Assembly (NCBI GenBank): GCA_013140935.1
Contig: JABFSD010000330.1
Location: 1 to 7,287, forward strand
DNA: 7,287 bases
Direction of reading: 5' to 3'
From: Acidobacteriota bacterium
GTDB taxonomy: Bacteria > Acidobacteriota > Blastocatellia > RBC074
Part shown: in pieces, positions 1 to 4,936 of the stretch
Layout of the letters: every line of letters starts with the position of its first letter
Position numbering within the stretch: position 1 is the stretch's first letter
The notes under the pieces: model-generated
Database searches by the model: none
What the model was told of the DNA's origin: nothing
The model's input: the letters and a program-made list of their open reading frames with translations, nothing else
Program-made: the position numbers and the translations under genes

Positions 1-993
1 GGTGTTATAAGCCCGCGACAAATCAGGCCGTTGTTCGGACAGCGGAACGGGTTTCGTCGTGAGCAACGTCGCGATGTAATCGGCTTTGGTTTCGGTGTGA
101 AAAGGCAGATTGCCTACCAGCATTTCGTAAAGCACGACGCCGAAACTGAAAAGATCGCTGCGGGCGGTGACTTCCTGCGCGCGCGCCTGTTCGGGCGACA
201 TATAACCGGGCGTACCCAGCACCATGCCTTGTTCGGTGCTGCGAAATTGCGTCGCAGCGGCGGCTCCGCCCGTAGCGCGCGGGGTCAATTTGGCGATGCC
301 GAAATCCAGCACTTTGACGACGCCGTCAGGCCGCAGCATGAGATTTTCGGGTTTGATGTCGCGGTGAATAATGCCGACGGCGTGGGCGGTGGCGAGCGCG
401 GCGAGCATCTGGTCGGCAATCGCCAGCGCTTCATCCAAAGGCATGGGCGGCAAGGGGTCTTTTTGCAGCAAGCGCGCGCGCAACGTTTGGCCCGCGACAT
501 ATTCGGTGACGATGTAAGGACGCCCGCCGTCTTCGCCGAATTCATAGACCGTCGTGATGTTGGGATGATTGAGCAACGAAGCCGCGCGGGCTTCGCGGGC
601 AAAACGGCGCAGGTGTTCTTCATCCAGCCTGACCCGCGAAGAGAGCAATTTCAGCGCGACCAGCCGCCGCAAGTTGGTGTCTTCGGCGAGATAGACTTCG
701 CCCATCCCGCCTACGCCGAGGCGTTCGCGCAAGACGAAATGTTTGATGGATTGGCCGGATAAATCGGGCGGCAGCCCCTTAGGAAAAACACTGGCGGCTT
801 GTCGCGCCAGCGCGTCCTCATCGAGAAAGGATTCACCCGCTGAGCCATGCGCCGCCAGCAACGATTCGACTTCGGTGCGCAAGCTGTTGCGCGTGCCACA
901 GGCTTCGGCAAGCAGCGTGGCGCGTTCGGGCGGCGGGCAATCGAGAACCCGCTCGAAAATTTCGGCGACTTCCTGCCAACGAGAAGGGGACAT
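1..993 (-). CDS. Pkn-type serine/threonine protein kinase, N-terminal 331 residues (C-terminus beyond left edge)
   Basis: Reading the minus strand from ATG at 993 gives 331 codons open to position 1. This is a Hanks-type kinase that transfers ATP phosphate to Ser/Thr of target proteins. Residues 1-75 are the helical N-terminal segment common in acidobacterial kinases (SRWQEVAEIFERVL, then EVESLLAAH). The kinase domain starts near residue 85. It has the glycine loop GVGGMGEV (93-100), ATP lysine K115 in VALK, a candidate helix-C Glu at 134, catalytic loop HRDIKPEN (210-217), DFG (230-232), activation segment end GTPGYMSPEQ (260-269) and D280 before LFSFGVVLYEM. All catalytic residues are present, so it should be active. 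The missing part often carries a membrane segment and sensor or repeat domains, but that cannot be seen here. It lies 115 bp downstream of an ECF sigma gene on the same strand, which suggests joint regulation. No good Shine-Dalgarno precedes the ATG, and a repeat arm ends 7 nt upstream. The start was chosen because the N-terminus matches the family. Confidence 0.95.
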   Translation of the reverse strand, partial: MSPSRWQEVAEIFERVLDCPPPERATLLAEACGTRNSLRTEVESLLAAHGSAGESFLDEDALARQAASVFPKGLPPDLSGQSIKHFVLRERLGVGGMGEVYLAEDTNLRRLVALKLLSSRVRLDEEHLRRFAREARAASLLNHPNITTVYEFGEDGGRPYIVTEYVAGQTLRARLLQKDPLPPMPLDEALAIADQMLAALATAHAVGIIHRDIKPENLMLRPDGVVKVLDFGIAKLTPRATGGAAAATQFRSTEQGMVLGTPGYMSPEQARAQEVTARSDLFSFGVVLYEMLVGNLPFHTETKADYIATLLTTKPVPLSEQRPDLSRAYNT

Positions 994-1108
994 ATCTTTG
1001 AGTGAACAGTTAAATGTGAAAAGTGAAAGAACGCCTGAGTCGTTAGTGATCCTGATTGGTCGCTAACTGTTCTCTGCCTTCACTTTTCACTGTTCACTTT
1101 TCACTTAA
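994..1108. repeat. Heptad-repeat imperfect hairpin between sigma factor and kinase genes
   Basis: This spacer is largely one foldable element. An outer arm 1016-1027 (GTGAAAAGTGAA) is perfectly complementary to 1079-1090. AGAAC at 1028-1032 pairs with 1069-1073. An inner stem pairs 1042-1051 with 1058-1067 around a 6-nt loop. In plus-strand RNA the inner stem is 10 bp with two G-U pairs; in minus-strand RNA (the gene sense) those two positions are A/C mismatches. The 12-mer TTCACTTTTCAC occurs twice on the right side (1079-1090 and 1093-1104), and AGTGAACAGT at 1001-1010 is the reverse complement of 1089-1098. The element begins 2 bp after the sigma stop codon and ends 7 bp before the kinase ATG. 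There is no U-tract, so it is not a classical intrinsic terminator. It could modulate kinase expression or simply be a dispersed repeat. Confidence 0.8.
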
Positions 1109-1681
1109 TTACTGATTCGCCATTTCACGATAGAGCCAGGCGCGCGCGGTTTCCCATTTGCGTGCGGCGCCGCGCGGAGAAATCTGTAACAACTCGGCGA
1201 TCTCATTCATTTCCAAGCCGCCATAAAATTTCAATTCGACGACGCGGCTGCATTCCGGGTCGAGCTTTTCGAGCGAGGTGAGCGCGTCGTGCAAGGCGAT
1301 GACGTCGGCATCGGTTTCATTGGGCAGGTCAACCGCCTCAGCCACCGAAACGCGAATCGCTTCACCGCCGCCCCGTTTCAGGTAATTGCGAGTGCGCGCG
1401 TAATCTACCAACACGTGACGCATGAGTTTGGCCGCGACACCATAAAACTGAGCGCGGTTGACCCAACCTACGCTCTGCCAGTCTATGAGTCGCACGTAAA
1501 CCTCATTGATGAGATCGGGGGCTTGCAACGTATGCCCGGCGCGTTCGCGGTAAAGAAACCGTTGCGCGAGGCGTTTGAGTTCAGTCTCGACAATCGGAAC
1601 GAGTTGGTCGAGCGCCTGAACGTCACCACTTCCCCACGCGCGAAGCAACTGCGTAACTTGATGAACCTTCGGCGTATCCAT
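1109..1681 (-). CDS. ECF-type RNA polymerase sigma factor (TIGR02999 / Sigma70_ECF family)
   Basis: This 190-residue protein is a group IV sigma factor that would direct RNA polymerase to a specific promoter set. Region sigma-2 spans about residues 8-100, with DLINEVYVRL at 56-65 (core-binding and -10 region) and FYGVAAKLMRHVLVDYARTR at 79-98. Sigma-4 spans about 132-188, with SRVVELKFYGGLEMNEIAELL and a helix-turn-helix through SPRGAARKWETARAWL (168-183) for -35 recognition. The linker (101-131) is short and acidic. Length and motifs fit TIGR02999/pfam07638, a family expanded in Acidobacteria and Planctomycetes and often found beside Pkn kinases, as here; no anti-sigma gene is adjacent. By family precedent the neighbouring kinase may control its activity, but that is inference. 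The ATG at 1681 starts a family-like N-terminus without a clear Shine-Dalgarno. A 193-bp AT-rich gap upstream suggests its own promoter. Confidence 0.93.
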   Translation of the reverse strand: MDTPKVHQVTQLLRAWGSGDVQALDQLVPIVETELKRLAQRFLYRERAGHTLQAPDLINEVYVRLIDWQSVGWVNRAQFYGVAAKLMRHVLVDYARTRNYLKRGGGEAIRVSVAEAVDLPNETDADVIALHDALTSLEKLDPECSRVVELKFYGGLEMNEIAELLQISPRGAARKWETARAWLYREMANQ

Positions 1682-1874
1682 GTGAGTAATGAACGTAAAT
1701 GAAAAACAAATCGAGGCACCAACTCTTTGTGTGTTTACGGGAATCAGCGAGATAAATGTAACACATCAATCCCACACATTCAGGCACTAATGTATGATGA
1801 AAAAATATTTCTTTTTTTTGGCAGTCGGCTCGCAATTTTCTCGCCTCTTGCCCCACAGACGACCAACCGCTGCC
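1682..1874. other. AT-rich intergenic spacer upstream of sigma factor gene
   Basis: No credible gene is seen in these 193 bp, which are clearly AT-richer than the flanks. The spacer includes an A6-TATTTC-T8 run (about 1800-1819). Just after the Smr stop, AACCGCTGCC (1865-1874) can pair imperfectly with GGCAGTCGGCT (1820-1830) across a loop of about 34 nt. In the minus direction that stem is followed by A8 rather than T, so it is a poor intrinsic terminator. The sigma promoter should lie here, but I found no convincing -35/-10 pair. Confidence 0.6.
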
Positions 1875-2237
1875 TCACTCGTCAGCCAGCAGCGCAATCG
1901 TTGCGCCCCAGCCGCTGGCGTCGGGGGCGTCATAAAATTCTGTGACAAAAGGCGTACGCGCCAACAGGTTTCTCACAGCTTCGCGCCGCACGCCGATGCC
2001 CTTGCCGTGAATGATGCGCACTTGCCTGAATCCGCGCGTGCGGGCTTCGTCTAAATAGGCCGTGACAACGGCTTTGATTTCGCGGGGCGCGACGCTGTGC
2101 AAATCAATCGTATCGGTGATTTCCCACACGACCGGTTCATCGAAAGGGTCTTCGCCTTCCGCTAAAGGCGCTTCGTGGGAAACGGAAAGAGGCGGTGCAG
2201 GTTTGAACCAGTCGAACAGCTTCATCCCTCTCAGCAT
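1875..2237 (-). CDS. Small Smr-domain protein (Smr/MutS2 C-terminal nuclease-like)
   Basis: This 120-residue protein is essentially a stand-alone Smr domain. Residues 1-40 form a variable proline/acid-rich tail (MKLFDWFKPAPP). The domain covers about 41-118, with the N-terminal signature DLHS at 45-48 (DLHG in most members), the helix REIKAVVTAYLDEARTRG, the core motif RIIHGKGIGVRR at 74-85 containing the HGKG loop, and the closing strand GATIALL at 111-117. Smr domains bind or nick branched DNA, and some cleave RNA in translation quality control; which applies here cannot be told. Two starts are possible. ATG at 2237 gives MLRGMKLF; ATG at 2225 gives MKLFDWF and has GAGAGGG directly against it, which is too close for an ideal ribosome site. 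The gene is divergent from the NUDIX gene and 193 bp upstream of the sigma gene, so co-transcription with sigma is uncertain. Confidence 0.9.
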   Translation of the reverse strand: MLRGMKLFDWFKPAPPLSVSHEAPLAEGEDPFDEPVVWEITDTIDLHSVAPREIKAVVTAYLDEARTRGFRQVRIIHGKGIGVRREAVRNLLARTPFVTEFYDAPDASGWGATIALLADE

Positions 2238-2250
2238 ATCGGCTAGACTG

Positions 2251-2310
2251 CGCGCGCGCCAAACTACCGCAAGCCGTATCGCAACCTGTCAGGTTGCGAC
2301 GGCGCGCGCG
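2251..2310. repeat. Nested GC-rich palindrome between divergent Smr and NUDIX genes (REP-like)
   Basis: The outer arms CGCGCGCGCC (2251-2260) and GGCGCGCGCG (2301-2310) are exact reverse complements, extending one more pair to 2250/2311. Inside, TCGCAACCTG (2279-2288) and CAGGTTGCGA (2290-2299) are exact reverse complements around one base. Alternatively GCCGT (2273-2277) pairs with ACGGC (2299-2303), giving a 14-bp stem with a 2-nt bulge. It occupies over half of the 109-bp divergent spacer. It resembles REP/REPIN-type palindromes, but only one copy is in the window. A role as an operator for either gene is also possible. Confidence 0.8.
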
Positions 2311-2312
2311 CT

Positions 2313-2334
2313 ACATCATCGAAACATCATCGAA
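2313..2334 (+). repeat. Perfect 11-bp tandem duplication in the NUDIX leader
   Basis: ACATCATCGAA occurs twice head to tail (2313-2323 and 2324-2334). The second copy runs directly into GG, so that its end forms the presumed ribosome binding site GAAGG of the NUDIX gene. Confidence 0.85.
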
Positions 2335-2336
2335 GG
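2332..2336 (+). promoter_or_regulatory. Ribosome binding site supporting TTG start of NUDIX gene
   Basis: GAAGG lies 10 nt upstream of TTG at 2347. It is the only purine-rich site near the start of the conserved NUDIX reading frame, and no ATG or GTG occurs in frame between it and the conserved NPW motif. Confidence 0.5.
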
Positions 2337-2346
2337 TTTCATTCTT

Positions 2347-2925
2347 TTGGAAAACCCTTTCGCTAATCCATTTTTTGCTAATCCGGCTTTTGCTAATCCG
2401 TGGCAAACCCACGAGAGCCGGCTGGTATACGACAACCCCTGGATTCGGGTTCGTGAAGATCAAGTCACGCGTCCTGACGGCGCACCGGGCATTTACGGCG
2501 TCGTACATTTCAAGAGCATTGCCGTCGGCGTGCTGCCGCTGGACGACGAAGGCTGCACTTATCTCGTAGGCCAATATCGTTACGTGCTGGATTTGTATTC
2601 GTGGGAAATTCCCGAAGGCGGCTGCCCCGCAGGAGAAGAGCCATTGGCGGCGGCGGCGCGCGAACTGCTCGAAGAGACGGGCTTGCGCGCGCGGCATTAC
2701 GAGTTGCTGGGCCGCGCGCACCTTTCCAACTCGGTCAGTGATGAAGAGGCGCTTTATTATCTGGCTACGGGCTTGACGCAAGGCAGCGCCGAACCGGAAG
2801 GCACCGAACAATTACAAGTTCGCCGCGTGCCCTTCGCCGAAGCCCTGGCGATGGTGCAACGCGGCGAAATCACGGATGCGTTGAGCGTGTTGGCGATTCA
2901 GCAATATGCGCTGCGTCATCGTTGA
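2347..2925 (+). CDS. NUDIX hydrolase, ADP-ribose pyrophosphatase-like
   Basis: This 192-residue enzyme should hydrolyse a nucleoside diphosphate linked to another moiety, most likely ADP-ribose or a nucleotide sugar, in the cytosol. The full Nudix box GX5EX7REXXEEXGU is at residues 91-113 (GGCPAGE, then RELLEETGL), giving the metal-binding helix. Other family marks are VYDNPWIRVREDQV (27-40), GIYGVVHF (48-55), YLVGQYRY (72-79) and SWEIPEGG (85-92), a pattern seen in ADPRase-type members. The reading frame is open far upstream to 2062, but that part runs antisense through the Smr gene. TTG at 2347 is preferred because it follows GAAGG and yields the normal family length. An odd feature is the N-terminus, which has three copies of a pentapeptide xFANP before the conserved ANPW. 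Its last 10 bp overlap the convergent sugar kinase. Substrate choice is not determined. Confidence 0.9.
   Translation: MENPFANPFFANPAFANPWQTHESRLVYDNPWIRVREDQVTRPDGAPGIYGVVHFKSIAVGVLPLDDEGCTYLVGQYRYVLDLYSWEIPEGGCPAGEEPLAAAARELLEETGLRARHYELLGRAHLSNSVSDEEALYYLATGLTQGSAEPEGTEQLQVRRVPFAEALAMVQRGEITDALSVLAIQQYALRHR
2356..2400 (+). repeat. 15-bp in-frame tandem repeat (xFANP x3) at the NUDIX N-terminus
   Basis: There are three consecutive 15-nt units (2356-2370, 2371-2385, 2386-2400). They encode PFANP, FFANP and AFANP and share the core TTYGCTAATCCR. They sit just before TGG (Trp) of the family's conserved NPW motif. The AT-ending codons GCT and AAT contrast with the GC-ending codons of the rest of the gene. 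Confidence 0.85.
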
Positions 2926-3998
2926 ATGCGCGCCGAGCCGCCTTTCGCAAACGCTTGTACCTGTTCGACCGTCGCCATCGTCGTATCGCCCGGAAACGTC
3001 GTGAGCAAGGCGCCGTGCGCCCAGCCGAGTTTGAGCGCATCTTCAGCCGACTCGCCTGTCAGCAAACCGTAAAAGAATCCGGCGGCAAATCCGTCGCCGC
3101 CGCCTACGCGATCAAAGACGTCGAGTTCGCATGTCATCGAAACGTGCGATTGACCGTTGACCCAGGCGACTGCGCCCCAACTGTGACGGCTGGTCGAATG
3201 CACTTCGCGCAACGTAGTCGCTACGACTTTGATGTTCGGATGTTTCGCTACGACGTTGTCAATCATGCCGAAGAACGCCGTCGGATCGAGTTTGGATTTC
3301 GCCGCGACTTCAGGGCCAGTTACGCCCAAACCTTTTTGCAGGTCTTCTTCATTGCCGACCAGCACGTCTACGTTTTCGACGATGCGCGCGATGGTGGCGA
3401 CTGCCGTATCAGCGCCGCCCGCAATCTTCCAGAGCTTTTCGCGGAAGTTCAGATCGAAGGACGTTACTGCGCCCGCGGCCTTCGCGGCTTTCATGCCTTC
3501 GATAATGACTTCGGCGGTCGTCGCCGAAAGCGCCGCGAAGATGCCGCCGCTGTGAAACCAACGCACGCCACCCGCGAAGATTGCGTCCCAATCGAAATCG
3601 CCCGGCTTGAGTTGCGCGGCGGCTTCGTTGGCGCGGTTATAAAACACGACGGGCGCGCGTACGCCATAACCTTGATCGCTATAAACCGTCGCCATATTCG
3701 GGCCGTTGACACCGTTATGCGCGAAGCGTTTGTAAAACGGTTTGACGCCCATCGCCTTGACGCGCTCGGCGATGAGTTCGCCAATCGGATAATCAACGAG
3801 GGCCGACGCGACGCCGGTTTTCAGTCCGAAGCAATCGGCGAGATTAGCCGCGACGTTGAATTCGCCGCCGCTCACGTGAATCTGACATGCGTGAGCCTTG
3901 CGAAACGGAATGACGCCGGGGTCGAGACGATGGATGAGCGCACCGAGCGAGACGAGATCGAGCGCACCTTCGGCGCGAATGTTGAGACCGTGTTGCAT
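2916..3998 (-). CDS. kdgK: PfkB-family sugar kinase, 2-dehydro-3-deoxygluconokinase (KDG kinase)-like
   Basis: This 360-residue ribokinase-fold enzyme is predicted to phosphorylate 2-keto-3-deoxygluconate to KDPG with ATP, feeding the Entner-Doudoroff or uronate route. It has the substrate-binding motif GGEFNVAANLA (44-54), FDLNFREKLW (181-190, close to the DLNYR-KLW of KDG kinases), GNEEDL (215-220) and the PfkB C-terminal signature DRVGGGDGFAAG (296-307) with catalytic base D302. The GGGD form replaces the usual GAGD, as in clostridial-type KdgK proteins. It is about 30 residues longer than typical members, partly in 90-130. The ATG at 3998 has AGGAG 12 nt upstream. The gene stands alone; no KDPG aldolase or uronate genes are adjacent, so the substrate rests on family similarity. 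A related 2-keto-sugar or fructose-type substrate is possible. Confidence 0.82.
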   Translation of the reverse strand: MQHGLNIRAEGALDLVSLGALIHRLDPGVIPFRKAHACQIHVSGGEFNVAANLADCFGLKTGVASALVDYPIGELIAERVKAMGVKPFYKRFAHNGVNGPNMATVYSDQGYGVRAPVVFYNRANEAAAQLKPGDFDWDAIFAGGVRWFHSGGIFAALSATTAEVIIEGMKAAKAAGAVTSFDLNFREKLWKIAGGADTAVATIARIVENVDVLVGNEEDLQKGLGVTGPEVAAKSKLDPTAFFGMIDNVVAKHPNIKVVATTLREVHSTSRHSWGAVAWVNGQSHVSMTCELDVFDRVGGGDGFAAGFFYGLLTGESAEDALKLGWAHGALLTTFPGDTTMATVEQVQAFAKGGSARIQR

Positions 3999-4010
3999 GT
4001 TGTTTGTTTG

Positions 4011-4015
4011 CTCCT
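4011..4015 (-). promoter_or_regulatory. Ribosome binding site of the sugar kinase
   Basis: On the minus strand GAAGGAG ends 12 nt before ATG 3998. The spacing is long, but this is the only strong Shine-Dalgarno match and there is no nearer in-frame start. Confidence 0.55.
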
Positions 4016-4043
4016 TCAGCAGGTAATGAAATCGAGTGCGCGC

Positions 4044-4071
4044 ATCATAGCTGCGATGGGCATTGATGCAA
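4044..4071 (-). promoter_or_regulatory. Candidate sigma-70 promoter for the sugar kinase
   Basis: On the minus strand TTGCAT (4071-4066) is followed after 16 nt by TATGAT (4049-4044, five of six matches to TATAAT). It would give a leader of roughly 40 nt before ATG 3998. The -35 match is weak (three of six). The -35 box lies within the 12-bp tandem repeat at 4065-4088. Confidence 0.35.
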
Positions 4072-4088
4072 AATTGGATGCAAAGTTG
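4065..4088. repeat. 12-bp tandem direct repeat in the divergent promoter region
   Basis: GATGCAAAATTG (4065-4076) is followed immediately by GATGCAAAGTTG (4077-4088), with one mismatch. It lies in the 186-bp spacer between the divergent sugar kinase and secreted-protein genes and overlaps the predicted kinase -35 box. It could be a regulator binding site or a replication-slippage duplication. Confidence 0.75.
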
Positions 4089-4114
4089 TGTGAAGCCGAA
4101 TGAAGAATTAGCAT
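4086..4114 (+). promoter_or_regulatory. Weak candidate promoter for the exported protein
   Basis: TTGTGT (4086-4091) and TAGCAT (4109-4114) are separated by 17 nt. The matches are only three and four of six, so this is a tentative call. It lies about 70 nt upstream of ATG 4185. Confidence 0.2.
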
Positions 4115-4171
4115 ACGTGCCATCGCAAGTTCGTTTCCCTTTGGCCCATCCAATTTTCTTTTCAGGTCTTC

Positions 4172-4176
4172 AGGAG
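4172..4176 (+). promoter_or_regulatory. Ribosome binding site of the exported protein
   Basis: AGGAG lies 8 nt upstream of ATG 4185, an ideal spacing. It selects this start over the in-frame ATG at 4191. Confidence 0.75.
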
Positions 4177-4184
4177 TTCGTGTT

Positions 4185-4868
4185 ATGCGTATGTCGTCTC
4201 GTCTGTTTATCTTCGCTTGGTTGTGTTTACTGAGCGTGTCTTTTTCTTTCGGCGTCTTTGCGCAATCAGGCCGCAAGCAAAAGAAAGCTGAAACGCAACC
4301 GCCTCCGCAAGGCGTGAACCAACCCGACAAGCGCGTCAGCAATAATGATTTCGGCGGCGCGGCGACTTCGTCCTCGACTGACCCTGAAGCGGAAGAAAAA
4401 GACGGCAAGCCCAAGTTACAGGCCATCAAAAAACGATTGATCGTCATGAGCGCCATGCCTGATATGAATGTCTCGCTCTATTTCTCTGACATCGCGCGCC
4501 AGGGTTTGTTGTCAGAAGCGCGTCGCCTCGTGCCTACGTTGCAACTCAGCGATTCCGGCTCGAACCAAAACCGCTCCGACGCGATGAAAGCCGCGAAAGA
4601 ATCCGACGATGCTTATGTCGTGCTGCTCGAAATCGAATCCATGTCAGGATCGGGCATGATTAACGGTTTGGATTTGCGCTTCACGTTATACGAACCGAAA
4701 ACCGGCAAACAGATCGCCTTTGGCAGCGGCTATCCGCAGCAACCTTCAGCAGGCGGCGTCGGGCTGCCCCCGATTGGCGGTTCGCGCACCGACATTCGCA
4801 TGGATTGGGCGGCGCGCGATGTCGCTCGTCAGGTGATTGGCAAGATGAATTTGCGACCAGGATTCTGA
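4185..4868 (+). CDS. Exported protein of unknown function
   Basis: I do not recognise this 227-residue protein. Residues 1-26 are a clear signal peptide: basic MRMSSR, hydrophobic LFIFAWLCLLSVSFSFG, then a VFA|QS cleavage site. No Cys follows the cleavage site, so it is probably not a lipoprotein. Residues 27-80 are low-complexity and likely disordered, rich in Lys, Pro, Gln, Ser and Glu. Residues 81-227 look like one alpha/beta domain: strand KKRLIVMSA, helix SDIARQGLLSEARRLVP, helix RSDAMKAAKES, strand DAYVVLLEIES, strand LDLRFTLYEP and final helix RDVARQVIGKM. That order, with a paired 'YVVLLEI' and 'RFTLYEPKTGKQI', vaguely recalls periplasmic CsgG/TolB-N-like domains, but this is a guess. 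The start is supported by AGGAG at 8 nt. It is divergent from the sugar kinase and convergent with the large surface protein gene, so it is probably monocistronic. Confidence 0.8.
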   Translation: MRMSSRLFIFAWLCLLSVSFSFGVFAQSGRKQKKAETQPPPQGVNQPDKRVSNNDFGGAATSSSTDPEAEEKDGKPKLQAIKKRLIVMSAMPDMNVSLYFSDIARQGLLSEARRLVPTLQLSDSGSNQNRSDAMKAAKESDDAYVVLLEIESMSGSGMINGLDLRFTLYEPKTGKQIAFGSGYPQQPSAGGVGLPPIGGSRTDIRMDWAARDVARQVIGKMNLRPGF

Positions 4869-4872
4869 ATGA

Positions 4873-4936
4873 GTGAAAAGTGAAAAGTGAAAAGTGAAAA
4901 GTGAGTGTATTTCTCATGCTGTTCACTTTTCACTTT
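4873..4936. repeat. GTGAAAA heptad tandem repeat with inverted arm, possible bidirectional terminator
   Basis: Four perfect GTGAAAA heptads (4873-4900) plus GTGA are followed by an 18-nt spacer. The arm TCACTTTTCACTTT (4923-4936) is a 14-bp perfect reverse complement of 4891-4904. The element fills the 68-bp gap between two convergent genes and abuts the stop codon of the minus-strand gene. A strong hairpin is predicted in both transcripts, but it lacks a flanking U-tract. CTGTTCACTTTTCACTT (4919-4935) is identical to 1090-1106. Confidence 0.8.

Noticed and set aside
31..762. 243-codon open frame on the plus strand opposite the Ser/Thr kinase
   Set aside because: It lies antisense to a kinase whose catalytic motifs are all intact. 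Its composition (Arg, Gly, Phe) is typical of shadow frames and it has no ribosome binding site.
1799..1820. A6...T8 run as an intrinsic terminator
   Set aside because: There is no GC stem directly before a T-tract on either strand. In the Smr direction the nearby imperfect stem is followed by A8, not T.
1727..2054. Two small plus-strand frames across the sigma-Smr spacer
   Set aside because: They start in the AT-rich spacer and run into the antisense of the Smr gene. There is no supporting ribosome binding site or domain.
2062..2346. N-terminal extension of the NUDIX frame from ATG 2062
   Set aside because: The extra 95 residues are antisense to the Smr gene plus the palindrome, unlike any NUDIX N-terminus, and would make the protein far longer than the family.
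2311..2811. 166-codon minus-strand frame opposite the NUDIX gene
   Set aside because: It is a shadow of the conserved Nudix-box frame, with no domain and no start signal.
2922..4103. 393-codon open frame on the plus strand opposite the sugar kinase
   Set aside because: It is the antisense shadow of a clear PfkB kinase. The translation is Arg/Ala-rich with no recognisable domain, and GC-biased codons keep the frame open.
4873..4936. CRISPR-like short repeats
   Set aside because: The repeat is a 7-bp head-to-tail heptad without spacers, so it is a simple-sequence element and not a CRISPR array.
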